Part shown: piece after piece, positions 32,563 to 41,606 of the stretch
Layout: the number at the start of each line of letters is the position of its first letter
Numbering within the stretch: the first letter of the stretch is position 1
Source of the DNA: Bacteroidales bacterium
GTDB lineage: Bacteria; Bacteroidota; Bacteroidia; Bacteroidales; UBA1715
DNA length: 50,830 bases
Reading direction: 5' to 3'
NCBI GenBank assembly: GCA_017642535.1
Contig: JAGCOW010000053.1
Location: forward strand, 1-50,830
Notes under the pieces: model-generated
Databases searched by the model: none
What the model was told of the DNA's origin: nothing
What the model saw: the letters and a program-made list of their open reading frames with translations, nothing else
Program-made: the position numbers and the translations under genes

Positions 32563-35500
32563 ATGAACATATATAGAAGTAAAAAAGTTTCCAAAGTAGC
32601 TGTATGTGCTTTATTGATAAGCATTTTTGCAGTACACACATCTTTGGGACAGGCGTTACAGGCAAAATTTACAGCGTCGAAAACTTCGGCGTGTGGAACG
32701 AATTTGATAACATTTGCTGACCAATCAACGGGAAATATCGATTCGTGGGTGTGGGATTTTGACAGAGGAACCTCGGCTATTGTGTACGACAAGTCTGAAA
32801 ATCCGGCGATAACGTTCACCCCGGGCGAGTACAATGTTAAGTTGACGGTGAAGAGTGGTACGGAAGAATCCTCTTTTACTCAAAAAATAATGATCTATGA
32901 GGAACCGACGGCAAAAATCTCCTTGTCGGGTTTCACAGGTTGCATCAATTCAAGTTTTCAGTTTATTGACGAATCGGAATCGTCGGCTACAATCTCAAAT
33001 TATACGTGGAGTTTTGGCGATGGAAATGGTTCAAGTCAAAAAAATCCTAATCATACCTATATTGAAGCTGGGAAATATTCTATTGGATTGACTATCATTG
33101 ATAATCACGGTTGTAAGGCAACAGAAAATTTCATTGATTTTGTGGAAGTGTCGGCACCTTTGGCGCTTGATGTGACAGCAAGTAGCACACAATCTTGTTC
33201 AGCTCCGTTGACAACAACTTTTACGTCGAGCGTCAGTGGGGGAACGGCTGCAAGTTATTCGTGGAGTTTTGGTGACGGAGAGTCGTCAACCGAGACAAAC
33301 CCTCAGCATACTTATACGGCAGATGGTTCATACGATGTCGTTTTTTCTGCCACGACGAGTACGGGATGTGAAAATTCGGTGACGAAAAGTAAGTTCATCA
33401 ATATCAATACGTTTGCAGCAGATTTCTCCATTACGGGGGCTTTGTGTACCAATAGCGAAATAACATTTAAGGGAACGGGAAATACTCCTGTAACTTCGTG
33501 GATATGGGATTTTGGTGACGGTACAACAGGTTCTGGAGAAACAGCAGTAAAGACGTACACGACAAACGGGACGTACACGGTAAAATTAACGGCGACGAAT
33601 GAAATCGGTTGCGTGTACGAAAAAACTCAAGAGATTGTTGTTAATGCATTGCCTACCGTTTCTATTTCGGCAGACAAGACGCATCTTTGTGAAGATTCCA
33701 ATAAAAAAGTGCAATTTACCGATAATACAACGGGTGGAACCAGTTGGAATTGGGATTTCGGCGATGGCGAGAATGCAACGGGAAAAAGTCCGCTACATAC
33801 ATATTCACAAGCAGGAACGTATGCTGTAACGCTTACTGTTACTGACGGAAATGCGTGTGCTGCGACATCGGAGGTACTCAATATTGCAATAACAAATCCG
33901 ACGGCACAATTTTCCATTTCTTCTGACGATGATGATAAATTTTGTCTTGGTTCAACGGTAACTATTACAGAATCAAGCACTTCGGATGTGGGTATTCAAT
34001 CTTCAAATTTTTCGTTTTTGTATGATAATGCGAAAGAATCTTCTCGGACAGAATCGGGAAATAATCTAACCATAGTGTATTCGGAAAGAGGTATTTATCC
34101 GATTTTACTCACAGTTAAAGATAATGACGGTTGTATTGGTGAGATGAAGGATACGGTAAAAATAGGCGAGAAGCCGACACAACCGACCATTGAAGCAGAA
34201 GACAAGTGTTACAAGGATGTGAAGGAAGATGGTGTTGATTTTACTGTGTCGCCGAATAACGATGCTTCGGAATGGTTTTGGAAATTTGGCGATGAGCAAA
34301 CGCAAATAGCGTATGAAAATATGGTAAATCATATTTATGACGAGCCAGACGATTATACGGTAACGGTTGTTTCAAAAGATTATTATTGCCCGTCGGACGA
34401 GGGTACATTTGCCATTACGGTAAAAGCTCCGTTGGCTAATTTTGAACTGTCGCCTGATGCATTATGTGATTTTCCGGGTGATATTACGTTTGATCCTTCT
34501 TCTTCAATAGGAGCGAAGACTTTTTTGTGGGATTTTGGAGACGGAAGTGATAAAATATATGTTGAGGAATTGGCAGAAGAGGGACATTTTAAGTGGACAA
34601 ACCAAACAACAGGTGATGTGATAGAGGACGATATTACATCAAATGTGGTTGTGCATACATACACGAAATCAAATAAATACAATGTCTCGTTGATAACGTC
34701 GGCCGATGAATGTACTGATGACAAGAAGAATATGCTCAATTTGTCGGGTATTAAGCCGGGCTTTATGCAAGATACGATAAAGGTTTGCTTGGGTACGCCA
34801 ATACAGTTCTCCGACACAAGTACGTCGTCGTATGGTAGCATAACAAAAAGACGTTGGATTTTTGGCGAAGATACGGTAACTGTGGGTGCAGCAACAAATT
34901 CTTATACATTTGCTGAAGCTGGTTTATATTCTGTCTCTTTGAGAGTTGACAATCAATATGGTTGTACCGATTCTTTGGAAAAAGCAGCTTTGATTACGGT
35001 TTATCCATTGCCTAAGGTTGTTAATTTTGAAGAATCAAACAAGAAACCGTATGGTTGTGCCGATTTTGAGGCAAAATTCCTTTCGGGGGTTTTACCAAGT
35101 GATTCTGCTGAAATTGCGACGTATTCATGGAATTTTGGCGATGGGGGCGTTTCTGACGAGATAAATCCGACACATACGTTTAAACCAGGAACATTTACCG
35201 TTTCGCTCAAAGTAACAGACGAAAAAAATTGTACCGATGAATTGACAAAACCGAATTACGTTATTTCAAGTGCTCCTTTGGCTAAGTTCGACATACCTAA
35301 GATAATATGTTCATATGACGAACTTTCTACAACCAATACATCGACTGGTTACGATTTGACTTCAACATGGGATTGGGGTGACGAGTCGGCACAAAGTACT
35401 GAAAAGAGTCCAATACACTCATTTCAAGATGTGGTCGTGTCGGATACGACGTTTACAGTGACTCTTTCGGTTTTGGATACGATAGGGTGTACCAACACGT

Positions 35501-36756
35501 TGTCAAAAACGCTTAATGTCCGTCATCCGTTGGCACAATTCCTTGCTACTGACTCCATATTTACGTGTCCGCCAGCAGACGTATTTTTCCAAAATAAATC
35601 AACGGGAACGAACCTTACTTATATGTGGAATTTGCCATCTTCGGTGGAAAATCCGTTCTGGCAATTTTATACGTCAGGAGATTTTGATATAAGTCTTACT
35701 GTGACAGATGATGCTGGTTGTAAAAACATTCAATCAAAACCTGCATATATCTCTATTTCGGGTCCTCGTGGAAAATTAAACATCTCGCATAGCGAGGCAT
35801 GTAGCTACGACACCATTCGGTATAAGGGAACTGACATCGTAGGGGCAACAAATATCACATGGGTGTTCGACGACGGACGGTACGACATAACAGGGACGGT
35901 CGATTCCACGAAATATCTCTATGCAAATGGCGGTATATTTCTTCCGTCGATGGTTTTGGCTGACGATAATGGATGTGAAGTAACGGTTACGGGACAAAAG
36001 TTGACTGTGTATCATGTCGATTTCGATTTCATTTCTGATTCAGTGTTGTGCGAACCGTCAACGGTGGATATTACAAATACATCGGTAGAAATCCCGACGC
36101 CGTTTGATTCTTGGCAATGGGCATTTAGCACTGGCGATACCTTGAAAACCAGAGATGCCTCGTTGGATTTCGATTATGGCATATATGACATTTCTCTTTC
36201 TGCCAAGGTAAAAGAATGTTCTTTCCAACTTGATTCCGCTTCGTTCTTGAAAGTGCTCCGTCGATTGAAAGCCGATTTCACTATATCGGAAAATCCGGCA
36301 AAGACAATGGAAACGGTTGTTTTCGCCAATGAAACCGACACGGCATTTGGTATGCCAGTATTCTCGTTGTGGGATTTTGGAACAGGTGTAACGTCAGATG
36401 AATTCGATGGTTCATATTCATATATGAATTATGGTGATTTTAATGTATCGTTGACAACGTATATTCACGAACAATGTCCTGATACGTACACATTGCCAAT
36501 CACAATTTTGAAAGACTACCTCATTCCAAACGTCTTTACTCCGAATGGTGATGGTATTAACGACTTATTCTTGGAAGATATGCCTGAAGTTGATTTGATA
36601 ATTTTGAACCGATGGGGACAAAAATTATATGATGGAAAAGGTGGCTGGAACGGTATGTGTAATGGTGAAAATATGTCGGCTGGTACATATTATTATATTA
36701 TTACATTGCCATCTGGCGAAAAATTCGAAGGACCTCTTATGTTGATTAGAAATTAG
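32563..36756 (+). CDS. Giant PKD-repeat surface protein with T9SS type B sorting domain
   Basis: The product is 1397 residues from ATG 32563, giving a signal peptide (VAVCALLISIFAVHTSLGQ). It has about 14 tandem PKD/Ig-like domains, recognised by motifs such as YTWSFGDGNGSS, YSWSFGDGESSTETNPQHTY, SWIWDFGDGTTG, SWNWDFGDGEN and TYSWNFGDGGVSDE; several later copies are degenerate (TWDWGDES, ITWVFDDGR). The C-terminus is a CHU_C gliding-associated domain, with IPNVFTPNGDGINDLF, ILNRWGQKLYDGKGGWNG and MSAGTYYYIITLPSGEKFEG, used for type IX secretion and surface attachment. It is followed after 7 bases by the OmpA/PD40 gene and then PorP/SprF, a typical type B cargo-partner arrangement. Confidence 0.95.
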   Translation: MNIYRSKKVSKVAVCALLISIFAVHTSLGQALQAKFTASKTSACGTNLITFADQSTGNIDSWVWDFDRGTSAIVYDKSENPAITFTPGEYNVKLTVKSGTEESSFTQKIMIYEEPTAKISLSGFTGCINSSFQFIDESESSATISNYTWSFGDGNGSSQKNPNHTYIEAGKYSIGLTIIDNHGCKATENFIDFVEVSAPLALDVTASSTQSCSAPLTTTFTSSVSGGTAASYSWSFGDGESSTETNPQHTYTADGSYDVVFSATTSTGCENSVTKSKFININTFAADFSITGALCTNSEITFKGTGNTPVTSWIWDFGDGTTGSGETAVKTYTTNGTYTVKLTATNEIGCVYEKTQEIVVNALPTVSISADKTHLCEDSNKKVQFTDNTTGGTSWNWDFGDGENATGKSPLHTYSQAGTYAVTLTVTDGNACAATSEVLNIAITNPTAQFSISSDDDDKFCLGSTVTITESSTSDVGIQSSNFSFLYDNAKESSRTESGNNLTIVYSERGIYPILLTVKDNDGCIGEMKDTVKIGEKPTQPTIEAEDKCYKDVKEDGVDFTVSPNNDASEWFWKFGDEQTQIAYENMVNHIYDEPDDYTVTVVSKDYYCPSDEGTFAITVKAPLANFELSPDALCDFPGDITFDPSSSIGAKTFLWDFGDGSDKIYVEELAEEGHFKWTNQTTGDVIEDDITSNVVVHTYTKSNKYNVSLITSADECTDDKKNMLNLSGIKPGFMQDTIKVCLGTPIQFSDTSTSSYGSITKRRWIFGEDTVTVGAATNSYTFAEAGLYSVSLRVDNQYGCTDSLEKAALITVYPLPKVVNFEESNKKPYGCADFEAKFLSGVLPSDSAEIATYSWNFGDGGVSDEINPTHTFKPGTFTVSLKVTDEKNCTDELTKPNYVISSAPLAKFDIPKIICSYDELSTTNTSTGYDLTSTWDWGDESAQSTEKSPIHSFQDVVVSDTTFTVTLSVLDTIGCTNTLSKTLNVRHPLAQFLATDSIFTCPPADVFFQNKSTGTNLTYMWNLPSSVENPFWQFYTSGDFDISLTVTDDAGCKNIQSKPAYISISGPRGKLNISHSEACSYDTIRYKGTDIVGATNITWVFDDGRYDITGTVDSTKYLYANGGIFLPSMVLADDNGCEVTVTGQKLTVYHVDFDFISDSVLCEPSTVDITNTSVEIPTPFDSWQWAFSTGDTLKTRDASLDFDYGIYDISLSAKVKECSFQLDSASFLKVLRRLKADFTISENPAKTMETVVFANETDTAFGMPVFSLWDFGTGVTSDEFDGSYSYMNYGDFNVSLTTYIHEQCPDTYTLPITILKDYLIPNVFTPNGDGINDLFLEDMPEVDLIILNRWGQKLYDGKGGWNGMCNGENMSAGTYYYIITLPSGEKFEGPLMLIRN

Positions 36757-36763
36757 TGAAGAA

Positions 36764-39061
36764 ATGAAGAAAAAGATATATCTATATTGTATTTTCTGTT
36801 TTGTGTCAATATCCTCGTTTTCTCAAACGAAAGATGTTCGTAAAGGAGATGAGGCATTTGCAGCAAAAACATATTCTATTGCAAAAGAGTATTATCTCAA
36901 GGCAATTGATGATGCAAAGGCGAGCAACGATAGTGCAACGGCTGCGTATGCTACGTATAAGATTGCAGAATGTTATTATGAAGCAAACAATTACGAACGA
37001 GCAATTCCTTGCTATCAACAAGCAATTGATTACAAGTATCAGGACACAAGCAAGTCAATGTACCGACACTATGCCGATATGTTGATGATGATAGGCGATA
37101 ACAAGTTGGCTCGTGAAATGTATGAAAAGCAACTATCTCTGAATCAGTCCGACAATGTTGCGAAGATGCGTCTGAAAGCGTGTGATTTCATTGATACGGC
37201 ACAAACATTCGAAACAATGTATGAAGTCCGTAACATACAAGAACTGAATACCCGATATAGTGAGTTCGCACCCGCAAGATGTTGGAGCAAAATCGTGTTC
37301 GCTTCGTCTCGTTTTAGTAAGGATAGCATTATTTACACCTTTACAGGTGACGGTTTTGAGGACTTGTACGAGACGTATTATAATGAAGAGGCAAATACGT
37401 GGACTCCAGCACAGAAATTGAACGGATCTATCAATTCAACTTTCAACGATGGCTCGTTTACTTTGGATTTGAAGACACAAACCGCCTATTTTATGCAGTG
37501 TAATGGTGTGAGCGGGGGCGAGAAAAACTGTAACATTTATCTTTCAAAATACAATGACGACAAACAAACGTGGGACAAACCCACGATTTTCCAATATAAT
37601 ACAACGGCATATAGTTCTGGTCACCCCTCGATTTCGCCTGATGGATTGACGTTGTACTTCGCATCGAATAATCCTGCCGGACAGGGTGGTACGGATATCT
37701 GGATGTGTAAACGCGATACTGTGACAAATACGTGGGGAGCACCTGTCAATCTTGGTTCTACGATTAATACGGCAAATAATGAGATGTTCCCGTATGCTGC
37801 CGATAACAATGGCGTTTATTTTTCGTCAAACGGACATCCTGGCTATGGTGGGTTGGATTTGTTTTATGCTCCCAAGGTCGGCAACTCGTTCGGAAAACCT
37901 ATCAATTTGCGTCCTCCGTTCAATTCCAGTGCCGACGATTTCAGTTTGATGTATATCACTGAAAATTCGGGAATATTTGCCTCTAACCGAATTGGTGGCG
38001 TGGGAAACGACGATATTTATATGTTTTCATTGAAAGAAGTGAAAATTGAAGCAACAGGTCGTGTGGTAGATGGGGCAAACAATACTCCGATTGCCAATGC
38101 ATTCGTACTTGTGAAAAACGTTACTACCGAACAAACCGACACGTTGATAACCGATAACGACGGTATGTATTATATCTCGGGTATGGAAGCAAATATGCAA
38201 TATAAGATTTTTGCTTATCAAACAGGTTATTTGAATCCTGATGGTAAACTTATTAATACACAAGGTGTTACACAATACACTTATTTGGATTCAATACACG
38301 GATTTGATATGAATTTCGTGCTTCAAAAAATTGAAAAAGATAAGGAATATGAAATTCGTGATATTTATTACGATTTGGATAAATATGAACTACGACCAGC
38401 TTCGGTTGAGGAATTGAATAAATTGGTTGCCGTACTCAACAATAATCCTGATATCTGCATTCAGATAAATTCACACACCGATGAACGTGCGTCTGACACG
38501 TACAATATTATTTTGTCGAACAACCGTGCAAAATCCGTTGTCGATTATCTGCATTCACAAGGCATTGATGATAAACGCCTTACGTGGAAAGGTTGGGGCG
38601 AGACGAAACCAATCTTTAAAGATGCCCAGTCCGAAGACGAACATCAGGCAAACCGTAGAACGACATTTTCTATCGTGAATTTCGAGGAGTTGGAGCTGAG
38701 CAAGAAAGCCGAGGAGCATAAGAGTACGATAGATAGACTTGAAAGTCACGGAAAACAGGCTCCTCGTCAGCAGGGTATCTATTTCCGCTTGCAAATTGGT
38801 GCTTCAAAAGCAAAATGTAACAACAAGACATTTGCAAAATTAACGGGCGATTATGCTAAATTACCGACATATTGCTCAAAAGAATCCGACGGCTTGTATC
38901 GCTACACCGTAGGTTCTTTCACGTCGTTTCAAGAAGCGACAAAAATGAAGGATGAAATTGATAAACTTGGCTATAATTCATTTGTCGTTGCTTACGAGAA
39001 TGGTAATAGAATACAGATAAACGAAGCGTTACGTAAGATTCAGCAAACAGAAAAGAAATAG
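36764..39061 (+). CDS. OmpA-family outer membrane protein with TPR, PD40 and SPOR-like domains
   Basis: The 765-residue protein starts with a signal peptide (IYLYCIFCFVSISSFSQ). An N-terminal TPR region (about 25-125) is followed by WD40-like PD40 repeats, with YSSGHPSISPDGLTLYFASN near 284-303. Then comes a CarboxypepD-like region (EATGRVVDGANNTPIANAFV) and an OmpA-type peptidoglycan-binding domain with INSHTDERASDTYNIILSNNRA near 568-589. The last 80 residues resemble a SPOR domain (YFRLQIGASKAKCNN). The combination is that of PorE/OmpA partners of T9SS, linking the outer membrane machinery to peptidoglycan. Translation is coupled to neighbours (7 and 3 bases). Confidence 0.93.
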   Translation: MKKKIYLYCIFCFVSISSFSQTKDVRKGDEAFAAKTYSIAKEYYLKAIDDAKASNDSATAAYATYKIAECYYEANNYERAIPCYQQAIDYKYQDTSKSMYRHYADMLMMIGDNKLAREMYEKQLSLNQSDNVAKMRLKACDFIDTAQTFETMYEVRNIQELNTRYSEFAPARCWSKIVFASSRFSKDSIIYTFTGDGFEDLYETYYNEEANTWTPAQKLNGSINSTFNDGSFTLDLKTQTAYFMQCNGVSGGEKNCNIYLSKYNDDKQTWDKPTIFQYNTTAYSSGHPSISPDGLTLYFASNNPAGQGGTDIWMCKRDTVTNTWGAPVNLGSTINTANNEMFPYAADNNGVYFSSNGHPGYGGLDLFYAPKVGNSFGKPINLRPPFNSSADDFSLMYITENSGIFASNRIGGVGNDDIYMFSLKEVKIEATGRVVDGANNTPIANAFVLVKNVTTEQTDTLITDNDGMYYISGMEANMQYKIFAYQTGYLNPDGKLINTQGVTQYTYLDSIHGFDMNFVLQKIEKDKEYEIRDIYYDLDKYELRPASVEELNKLVAVLNNNPDICIQINSHTDERASDTYNIILSNNRAKSVVDYLHSQGIDDKRLTWKGWGETKPIFKDAQSEDEHQANRRTTFSIVNFEELELSKKAEEHKSTIDRLESHGKQAPRQQGIYFRLQIGASKAKCNNKTFAKLTGDYAKLPTYCSKESDGLYRYTVGSFTSFQEATKMKDEIDKLGYNSFVVAYENGNRIQINEALRKIQQTEKK

Positions 39062-39064
39062 GTT

Positions 39065-39991
39065 ATGAAGAAATTTTTACAATATATTCTGATTGTGATT
39101 TGCATCTTGGGAACGATGCGGTCATTTGCCCAAAACGATATAGACGTAAGTAACTATATGTTTGACGAAATTAGTTATAATCCTGCATTCACGGGCGAAG
39201 GGGAGCAATTTCGTGCTTTTTTGCTCGCTCGTAAACAATGGCTTGGTTTCAATGGTTCCCCATTGTTCGAAACGTTCAGTATTGACGGGGCTACGAAACA
39301 CCTTGGTGGTTTGGGTTTACATATAGTGAACGATAAACTTGGTTTTGAAAATGTGGTAACTGCCACGGGAAATTATTCGTATGGCGTGAATCTCGGCGAA
39401 AATTCACGATTGACCGCTGGTTTCGCAGCAGGTATTATCGACAGATACGTCGATATTTCTGAATTTGTATATCAAAATCAAGTGCAAAGCGACCCAGAAG
39501 GGTATGACGCAAATCAGAATTTTATAATTCCAACATTGAATGTCGGTTTGTTGTTATCAGTGAAAAATCTTACGGTAGGAGCGTCCGCCACTCACATTGC
39601 AAGTAATTTGAAGAATGCTTCGGTTGAAAAACTTCCACGGCATATTTATGGTTATGTGAAATATAAAATCAATCCCGACAAAAAAGTATCTATAGTACCG
39701 TCGTTATTGTTAAAATCGGGTAGTACCAAGACACAGTTGGAGGAAAACGTGAATTTCTATTTCAACAATAAATTCTGGCTTGGCGTTTCGTATCGCTCGC
39801 GTGAATCAATTGTAGGACTTGCTGGTATTATATTGCGTGAAAGAATATACATTGGATATTCATACGATTGTAATTTAGTAGGTGAGAATAGACAGTATTC
39901 GTTTGGTAGCCACGAAATTTTCTTGTCGTGGAGAATGAAAAAAGATCCACATCAGTCGGGCTTCTATCAAAGTACACGTTTATTTAACTAA
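39065..39991 (+). CDS. PorP/SprF-family T9SS outer membrane protein
   Basis: The 308-residue protein has a signal peptide (LQYILIVICILGTMRSFAQ) and the PorP/SprF start motif YMFDEISYNPAFTGEGE near 34-50. The rest reads as an outer membrane beta-barrel with LAGIILRERIYIGYSYD and a C-terminal FGSHEIFLSWRMKK strand. These proteins assist secretion and anchoring of type B cargo, and the genes usually sit directly downstream of the cargo gene, as here. It follows the OmpA-like gene by 3 bases. Confidence 0.95.
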   Translation: MKKFLQYILIVICILGTMRSFAQNDIDVSNYMFDEISYNPAFTGEGEQFRAFLLARKQWLGFNGSPLFETFSIDGATKHLGGLGLHIVNDKLGFENVVTATGNYSYGVNLGENSRLTAGFAAGIIDRYVDISEFVYQNQVQSDPEGYDANQNFIIPTLNVGLLLSVKNLTVGASATHIASNLKNASVEKLPRHIYGYVKYKINPDKKVSIVPSLLLKSGSTKTQLEENVNFYFNNKFWLGVSYRSRESIVGLAGIILRERIYIGYSYDCNLVGENRQYSFGSHEIFLSWRMKKDPHQSGFYQSTRLFN

Positions 39992-40004
39992 AACTTTGAA
40001 TACT

Positions 40005-40508
40005 ATGGGTAAGTATTTGATAAAGAGTGAGAAGGCAAAAGTTTCTGATAGTATCATAGTAAAAGGGGAGAAGGCACTGGTAGCACAACAAGACATTGAA
40101 AAAAACACCATCATTTTTCTTTACGAAGATTCGGCTACCGACACAAGAACGAGAACGTCAATTCAAGTTGCAATGGACAAACATGTGGAACCGGGAGAAT
40201 TTGGCGCATTCGCCAATCATTCCTGCTCGCCCAATACGCAAATTATTGCCAACTATGATGAAAAAACAAATATTGCCGAAGTTTTGATGTTGACAATAGA
40301 AAAGGTAAAAAAAGGCGAGGAGCTAACCTTTGATTATGCCACGACAGAAACAACGGTTACTCCCGATTTGCTTAATAAGACTTGTTTGTGCAAATCTGCA
40401 AACTGTCGTAAAAAAATTACGGGATTTAACGATTTGTCATTGGCCGATAAAATGACTCTTATAACAAAAGATATTACTGCAAGTTACTTGCAAATAACTG
40501 ATAAATAA
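40005..40508 (+). CDS. SET-domain protein, putative protein lysine methyltransferase
   Basis: The 167-residue protein begins best at ATG 40005; an in-frame TTG three codons earlier is less likely. It is almost only a SET domain with a post-SET zinc motif. Key segments are NHSCSPNTQI (about 71-80, SAM and knot region), GEELTFDYATTE (104-115, catalytic tyrosine) and CLCKSANC (127-134, post-SET cysteines). SET proteins methylate lysines using S-adenosylmethionine; bacterial examples are few and targets are mostly unknown. It sits 13 bases after PorP and 7 bases before recR. Origin by transfer from a eukaryote or another bacterium is possible. Confidence 0.88.
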   Translation: MGKYLIKSEKAKVSDSIIVKGEKALVAQQDIEKNTIIFLYEDSATDTRTRTSIQVAMDKHVEPGEFGAFANHSCSPNTQIIANYDEKTNIAEVLMLTIEKVKKGEELTFDYATTETTVTPDLLNKTCLCKSANCRKKITGFNDLSLADKMTLITKDITASYLQITDK

Positions 40509-40515
40509 TTATTTA

Positions 40516-41136
40516 ATGAATTCGCAGTTACCTTCACGATATTTAGAGATTGCTGTAAACGAAATCAGTAAATTACCAGGAATAGGCAAGAAGAATGCCT
40601 TACGGTTGGCTCTTCATATTTTGAAACAAGAAGACTCGTATGCTAAAAATTTGTGTGATGCAATAATGCAATTGAAGACGGAGATTCATTTCTGCAAAAA
40701 ATGTCATACGATTTCCGATTCGGATGTGTGCGAGATATGCGGAAATCCTTCACGTGACGGTTCTACGGTGTGTGTGGTGGAAAACGTGAAAGATGTGTTG
40801 CTCATAGAGCATACCAATCAATATCGTGGCTTATATCACGTGTTAGGCGGTGTTATTTCGCCTATTGAAGGTGTTTCTCCTATGGATTTGAACATTGAAT
40901 CTTTTATTGAACGAGTGAAAGAAGGCGAGATTCGCGAGGTGATTTTTGCCTTGCCCGTAACTACCGAAGGCGACACGACAAGTTTTTATCTCTACAAACG
41001 ACTCTCTGGTTTTCCCGATGTAAAAATTAGTATGTTAGCTCGTGGCGTTTCGGTGGGTGACGAATTGGAATATACCGACGAAGCCACGTTAGCACGCTCT
41101 TTGAAAGATAGAGTGGCATATTCGGTTACTATCTAA
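40516..41136 (+). CDS. recR: Recombination mediator RecR
   Basis: The 206-residue protein is full-length RecR, part of the RecFOR pathway that loads RecA at gaps. It has the N-terminal helix-hairpin-helix (SKLPGIGKKNALRLALHIL, 18-36), a C4 zinc finger (C60, C63, C72, C75) and a Toprim domain (VCVVENVKDVLLIEHT ... RGLYHVLGGVISPIEG). The final segment with VGDELEYTDEATLARSLKDR holds the Walker-like C-terminal helix. It ends the tight run that begins with the PKD gene, although recR is a housekeeping gene elsewhere. Confidence 0.97.
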   Translation: MNSQLPSRYLEIAVNEISKLPGIGKKNALRLALHILKQEDSYAKNLCDAIMQLKTEIHFCKKCHTISDSDVCEICGNPSRDGSTVCVVENVKDVLLIEHTNQYRGLYHVLGGVISPIEGVSPMDLNIESFIERVKEGEIREVIFALPVTTEGDTTSFYLYKRLSGFPDVKISMLARGVSVGDELEYTDEATLARSLKDRVAYSVTI

Positions 41137-41410
41137 AAATCTACGTTTTAATACCTATTTTTCTGATTTTCATCCTACTAATTTGGTAGGTAAAACTTTT
41201 TCGCGGAATCTCGCCACATTTTTATTGTTACATTTCTTCTGGGCATTTTGCTCACGAACAAATAAATTTGCGTTGCTTTCATTTATTCGTAAAATTCTTT
41301 TTCCACAAAAAGAAATGGAACAAAATAGATTTTTGCAAGACGAGAGTAGATACGGTGATGCAATGTCAATTAAAAAGAAAGTAAAATATTGATTTTCCTT
41401 GTAAATGATG
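41137..41410. other. Non-coding stretch downstream of recR
   Basis: No convincing gene was found. A TTG-started ORF of 69 codons at 41183-41392 has no recognisable domain and lies over low-complexity sequence. The stretch holds CCTAC-TAATTTG-GTAGG (41174-41190), which could be a weak terminator of recR followed by TTTTT at 41197, or a degenerate copy of the phosphate-locus dyad. The promoter of the following pair lies at its right edge. Confidence 0.5.
41172..41192 (+). promoter_or_regulatory. Degenerate dyad resembling the phosphate-locus operators
   Basis: ATCCTA-N9-TAGGTA matches the AACCTA-N9-TAGGTT pattern of the downstream phosphate promoters with one mismatch per arm. No TAnnTTTG box sits at the matching distance, so it may be a hairpin terminator of recR instead. 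Confidence 0.3.
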
Positions 41411-41418
41411 TATATTTG
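41389..41418 (+). promoter_or_regulatory. Promoter of the 55-aa/GNAT pair
   Basis: TTG (41389-41391), 19-base spacer, TATATTTG (41411-41418). Transcription would start near 41425, just before the ATG at 41437. Confidence 0.65.
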
Positions 41419-41436
41419 CACAAAAGAGAATCAATT

Positions 41437-41604
41437 ATGATAACAACAGATTTTTATAGTGAAACACCTGTCTTGAAAGGGAAAGACGCCGAGCGTTTTG
41501 TAGAAAACATGGTAAATGCGAAACCATTGTCAAAAAAACGAATCGCAGAGATTTTTGCCGATGCCGAAAAATTCGAATCAAGACAATTCAAAAAGCGGAA
41601 ATAA
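41437..41604 (+). CDS. 55-residue candidate antitoxin of a GNAT pair
   Basis: The small protein is MITTDFYSETPVLKGKDAER at its start and basic at the end (FESRQFKKRK). It does not look like the ribbon-helix-helix (DUF1778) antitoxins usually paired with GNAT toxins, and no DNA-binding motif is evident. Its start codon is set by the promoter at 41389-41418; a longer reading from 41389 would begin upstream of transcription. The GNAT gene follows after 2 bases. A KGKDAERFVENM helix is its most conserved-looking part. Function as an antitoxin is inferred from position only. Confidence 0.65.
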   Translation: MITTDFYSETPVLKGKDAERFVENMVNAKPLSKKRIAEIFADAEKFESRQFKKRK

Positions 41605-41606
41605 GT

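Noticed and set aside
41183..41392. A 69-codon ORF downstream of recR
   Set aside because: It starts at TTG inside a hairpin, has no recognisable protein features and ends in the promoter region of the next pair.
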